Part shown: positions 33,218 to 35,801 of the stretch, piece after piece | Numbering within the stretch: position 1 is the first letter of the stretch | How the letters are laid out: every line of letters begins with the position of its first letter | NCBI GenBank assembly: GCA_023666945.1 | Contig: JAMPAY010000018.1 | Location: 1 to 35,801 of the forward strand | Direction of reading: 5' to 3' | DNA from: Paludibacter sp. | GTDB taxonomy: Bacteria; Bacteroidota; Bacteroidia; Bacteroidales; Paludibacteraceae | Length of the DNA stretch: 35,801 nucleotides | The notes under the pieces: model-generated | What the model was told of the DNA's origin: nothing | Seen by the model: the letters and a program-made list of their open reading frames with translations, nothing else | The model's database searches: none | Translations under genes and position numbers: made by a program

Positions 33218-33666
33218 CAAATAAAACAGCCGGCATATTGTTATTAAGTGGTGGGGCATTGTGGTATTGGGTACTACGTGGTGTTCGTGCTATAGCAGTT
33301 AAATTTGAAAGGTTGAGATTGTTTTCTGTAAATGTTGGTAGTTTGTCGTTCAATATCTCGGTACTCATCCACAACCCACTGCTGGTAACAGTTCTTGTCA
33401 ATGAGATTATCGGAGATATATACATAATGGATGTGCATTGTGCCGCTATCAATTATCCGCTGAATCAACGCATCAGGGCGATGGGAGATAGTCGTTTACA
33501 GGTGAATTTCGATGTGTTTCCCGAACAGTTGGGGCAAGCATTGTTCAGCAATATATCTACAGGCGATATAAAGACATTGTTATTCCGTTTTGACGGATAT
33601 GTAAAAGTCGGCGGAATACGTATAAAGATTGATAAGAGTTTCACTTTTACAGACGTATTCGCATGA
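33214..33666 (+). CDS. LEA/WHy-like membrane-anchored protein
   Basis: The 150-aa product has an N-terminal hydrophobic helix (AGILLLSGGALWYWVL, about 6-21) and then a single beta domain. Its pattern (FNISVLIHNPLLVTVLVNEI, then IGDIYIMDV, then FDGYVKVGGIRIKID) fits the LEA-14/WHy fold of small beta-sandwiches. The fold suggests a scaffold or membrane-proximal role. It overlaps its neighbours on both sides by 4 bp. Assignment is by pattern and needs a profile search. Confidence 0.6.
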   Translation: MTNKTAGILLLSGGALWYWVLRGVRAIAVKFERLRLFSVNVGSLSFNISVLIHNPLLVTVLVNEIIGDIYIMDVHCAAINYPLNQRIRAMGDSRLQVNFDVFPEQLGQALFSNISTGDIKTLLFRFDGYVKVGGIRIKIDKSFTFTDVFA

Positions 33667-34157
33667 TGAAAGCAACAGGAAAAAACGATTGGTTAGGATA
33701 TGGAAATAATCGTGATGTGGTTAGGAATGTCGTAAGGTGTTACGACAAATGGAGTGAGCAACCCCGGGAGATAGTATCGGAACTCCGCAATGTAGATGTT
33801 GATACTGCTTGCTACTCCATTTTCCTATACCTCGTTGATCATGTTCGGTATCAAGAAGACAAAGCAGGGTATCAATTTATAAAATCTCCTGCACGCTTGT
33901 TGGCAGATGGTGTTGGAGATTGTAAAAGCATGACATTGTTTATAGCAAGTTGTCTGCATTGTTTGGGAATACCGCACATCATACGGTTTGTGAATTTTGA
34001 CGGAGGAAACCAATACACACACGTATATCCGATTGCATTTGATGAGAACCGGCAGCCGATAGTGCTTGACGCTGTAGAGAGGGATAAAATGGGTAATCCG
34101 ATATACAACTACGCAAGAGATTTCAAAAAATGTTATGATATAGAGTACTATGAGTAA
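33663..34157 (+). CDS. transglutaminase-like cysteine protease/transferase
   Basis: The 164-aa protein carries a compact transglutaminase-like domain with catalytic Cys87 in GVGDCKSMTLFIASCLHCLG, His120 in GGNQYTHVYPIAF and Asp136 in PIVLDAVERD. Such domains cleave or cross-link proteins. In an element operon it could mature a structural protein or remodel the envelope. There is no signal peptide. The start is MMK, so 33663 or 33666 are both possible. It overlaps its neighbours by 4 and 8 bp. Confidence 0.75.
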   Translation: MMKATGKNDWLGYGNNRDVVRNVVRCYDKWSEQPREIVSELRNVDVDTACYSIFLYLVDHVRYQEDKAGYQFIKSPARLLADGVGDCKSMTLFIASCLHCLGIPHIIRFVNFDGGNQYTHVYPIAFDENRQPIVLDAVERDKMGNPIYNYARDFKKCYDIEYYE

Positions 34158-35211
34158 AGGACTAAAAATATACGCATGCAGCGGATTGGGAATCGGAACC
34201 GCACAACAGGATTTCCAATACTGGAGAGATAACACGGTTACGATTAACAACACTCGTGCAGTGAATAATCTGTTGGCAGAAATCAATGCTATATCTGCAA
34301 CGTTGCAGTATGGAGAGCAACTATCGGAATCTGAGATGTTGGGGATGCTGAATATGATAGACTTGTATGTTATCTGTTTGCAGGCAGCCAAATCTTATAA
34401 ATGCAGCGAACTACAGCGTTTCGGTAATATCATAGCAAAGTATGTTGAAGAGGGTAAATTCGACTATTCAAGTACAGATGATGCAGAGCGTGACACACAT
34501 CTTGACGACCTATATACGGAAATAGAAACTCTTTTCTTGACGGCACAAAATTACGATGTTGTAAGTGCTTTCAATGAATGGTTTAATACGAATGTAGTTG
34601 CAGAGAACTACAACGGATATACACCGGAAGAACAGAAAGCAGCAGCCAAAGCCATTGAGAACATATCGAAAGATGCTGTCAGTGGCACTTCGAATGATGC
34701 CTCGGAATATCTGTTCAATTGTGGAGGGTATTATCTCTATCAGTTCATGGATGAGAAAGAAGCAAAGAAATTACCTTATGTGATATATAAGAAATGGAAG
34801 AAAGAGGGAGAGGTTCTGAAATATGTTCACGGAGAGTATGATAAGTTGATGAGTCCTGATGCTGTTGATAAAATCATCTACAGCGGTGTTTGCAGTCAGT
34901 ATAAGCATACACCGGAATATATTATCGGAGAACTGACAGGTAAGAAAGAAAAGGGAATTGGTATTACTGCTGAATTGTTGACTGCTATAGCAGCATTTAT
35001 TACTGCAATAGTTACTGCTATTACGATGCTTCTTACATTCGTTGCACAAGTTGTACAAGCAAAGTATGCGGAGCCGGAAAATCCTCAAAGTGGTACACCG
35101 GAAGATACCGATTGGGGTGAAGATGAATGGGGATCATCGAATAGTAAGTGGATGAAATATGGTTTAATCGGAGTGGCAGCGTGGTTTTTAATATCTAAAT
35201 TCAAGAAATAG
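34150..35211 (+). CDS. multi-domain membrane protein of the late-type operon
   Basis: The 353-aa product begins MSKGLKIYACSGLGIGTAQQ. It has a largely helical middle (about 30-270), a long hydrophobic stretch (GITAELLTAIAAFITAIVTA and ITMLLTFVAQVVQA, about 272-305), an acidic Pro/Glu/Asp-rich linker (EPENPQSGTPEDTDWGEDEW) and a final hydrophobic helix (YGLIGVAAWFLISKF) at the C-terminus. No family is recognised. The two C-terminal membrane segments suggest a membrane-inserted structural or translocation component. Confidence 0.65.
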   Translation: MSKGLKIYACSGLGIGTAQQDFQYWRDNTVTINNTRAVNNLLAEINAISATLQYGEQLSESEMLGMLNMIDLYVICLQAAKSYKCSELQRFGNIIAKYVEEGKFDYSSTDDAERDTHLDDLYTEIETLFLTAQNYDVVSAFNEWFNTNVVAENYNGYTPEEQKAAAKAIENISKDAVSGTSNDASEYLFNCGGYYLYQFMDEKEAKKLPYVIYKKWKKEGEVLKYVHGEYDKLMSPDAVDKIIYSGVCSQYKHTPEYIIGELTGKKEKGIGITAELLTAIAAFITAIVTAITMLLTFVAQVVQAKYAEPENPQSGTPEDTDWGEDEWGSSNSKWMKYGLIGVAAWFLISKFKK

Positions 35212-35212
35212 T

Positions 35213-35801
35213 ATGGCAAAAAAAGTAACAAAAGAAGATTTGTTGAAGAGTCCTATCGACTTCCTGTATATCTTCACAAATAACACTTTCGTTGGGCTTG
35301 TACGAAAATACATGGGTAACACGCAAGCCAATACGATTGCGCAAAAGGCAGCGAATCAACGAAAGTATTTGAGCAATGTATATGGCGGAACAAAAAACAT
35401 GGAAGCGCAAGCATACAGCGATTTTGAGAATGCCATATACAATCAATACGACATGACACCGGTAACTATTTTGCGTAAACTGTTGGCAGGGGAAACAGTT
35501 GCCGGTAAGAACTGGAAAGAGGGAGTGTATGGCATCGGTGCCACCAAATCAGATGGATTTAAGCAAAATGCGAATGTGAAGGTAGACACGGCAACAGGTA
35601 CGATTGTCAATGGTGGTGTTGCGATGACCGGTGGAACTGCTACCTATGACAAAAAAGGTAATGCAGTTGGCTATTCGTTTACCGCCGATGATGGTACACA
35701 GTATTCCAGCCGTTATGACAAGAGATCCGGTAAATGGTATGCAAATACCTACTCTACTGCAGAAGTACAGCAGTATGCCGATGGAACTACGTTCTCGGCA
35801 G
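35213..35801 (+). CDS. partial protein of the late-type operon, running off the window
   Basis: An ATG lies 1 bp after the previous stop, and the frame stays open to the window edge (196 codons seen). It starts MAKKVTKEDLLKSPIDFLYI. Its later part has Gly/Thr-rich beta repeats (TGTIVNGGVAMTGGTATYDK, NAVGYSFTADDGTQY, STAEVQQYADGTTFSA) of the kind found in fibre or surface proteins. No family is recognised. The C-terminus is not visible. Confidence 0.6.
   Translation, partial: MAKKVTKEDLLKSPIDFLYIFTNNTFVGLVRKYMGNTQANTIAQKAANQRKYLSNVYGGTKNMEAQAYSDFENAIYNQYDMTPVTILRKLLAGETVAGKNWKEGVYGIGATKSDGFKQNANVKVDTATGTIVNGGVAMTGGTATYDKKGNAVGYSFTADDGTQYSSRYDKRSGKWYANTYSTAEVQQYADGTTFSA

Overview
The window looks like a Bacteroidales (phylum Bacteroidota) chromosome. 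Nearly every transcription unit I could place a promoter for carries the phylum-specific promoter, TTG or TTTG, then 18-20 nt, then TAnnTTTG. Starts lack a strong Shine-Dalgarno. The gene set (nqrABCDEF, gdhA-kbl, a Cas9-Cas1-Cas2 type II-C locus with 47-nt repeats, an ISAon1-like insertion sequence) fits the same order. I cannot name the genus.

Region 1 (1-10493) is core metabolism on the plus strand. A compact cluster holds a YigZ/IMPACT-family protein, an acyltransferase, coaD and an S41 C-terminal processing protease, with overlapping or closely spaced genes. The complete Na+-translocating NADH:quinone reductase operon nqrA-F follows and ends at a perfect 21-bp terminator hairpin. NqrC is unusual: it carries an N-terminal rubredoxin-like CxxC...CxxC domain ahead of its transmembrane helix.

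Region 2 (10494-18000) is a complete type II-C CRISPR-Cas locus. It has a minus-strand tracrRNA with its own promoter, antirepeat and terminator; a divergent plus-strand cas9-cas1-cas2 operon; and an array of 13 identical 47-nt repeats with 12 spacers. The antirepeat shows that crRNAs are read from the minus strand. In that direction every repeat contains a full Bacteroidota promoter (TTG-N20-TATCTTTG), so each spacer probably has its own promoter. Three of the 12 spacers are identical. The right end of the array abuts the 3' remnant of a truncated gene.

Region 3 (18000-26422) is mixed: an ADP-ribosylglycohydrolase with an overlapping small partner gene, a 1.43-kb ISAon1/ISL3-like IS with a frameshifted transposase, a small Cys-rich protein, the gdhA-kbl operon, a lipoprotein metallophosphoesterase with a small membrane protein, and a candidate outer-membrane barrel protein. 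All except the small Cys-rich gene (21227-21457) run on the minus strand.

Region 4 (about 26433 to beyond 35801) appears to be an integrated mobile element. Its left junction is a 3'-terminal tRNA fragment followed, on the host side, by a tRNA-type terminator. The element is visibly A+T-rich. It carries a divergent HTH-repressor switch, an SF3-type primase-helicase, a strongly predicted three-way-junction RNA leader, a ParE-type toxin-antitoxin module with a palindromic operator, a dense cluster of TTGCA motifs including a 32-bp tandem repeat, and a tightly overlapping operon of membrane-anchored proteins (one LEA/WHy-like, one transglutaminase-like) that runs off the window. No integrase, terminase, portal or tail gene is visible, so whether this is a prophage, a non-tailed virus or another integrative element is unresolved. 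This element and the NqrC fusion are the least conventional parts of the window.
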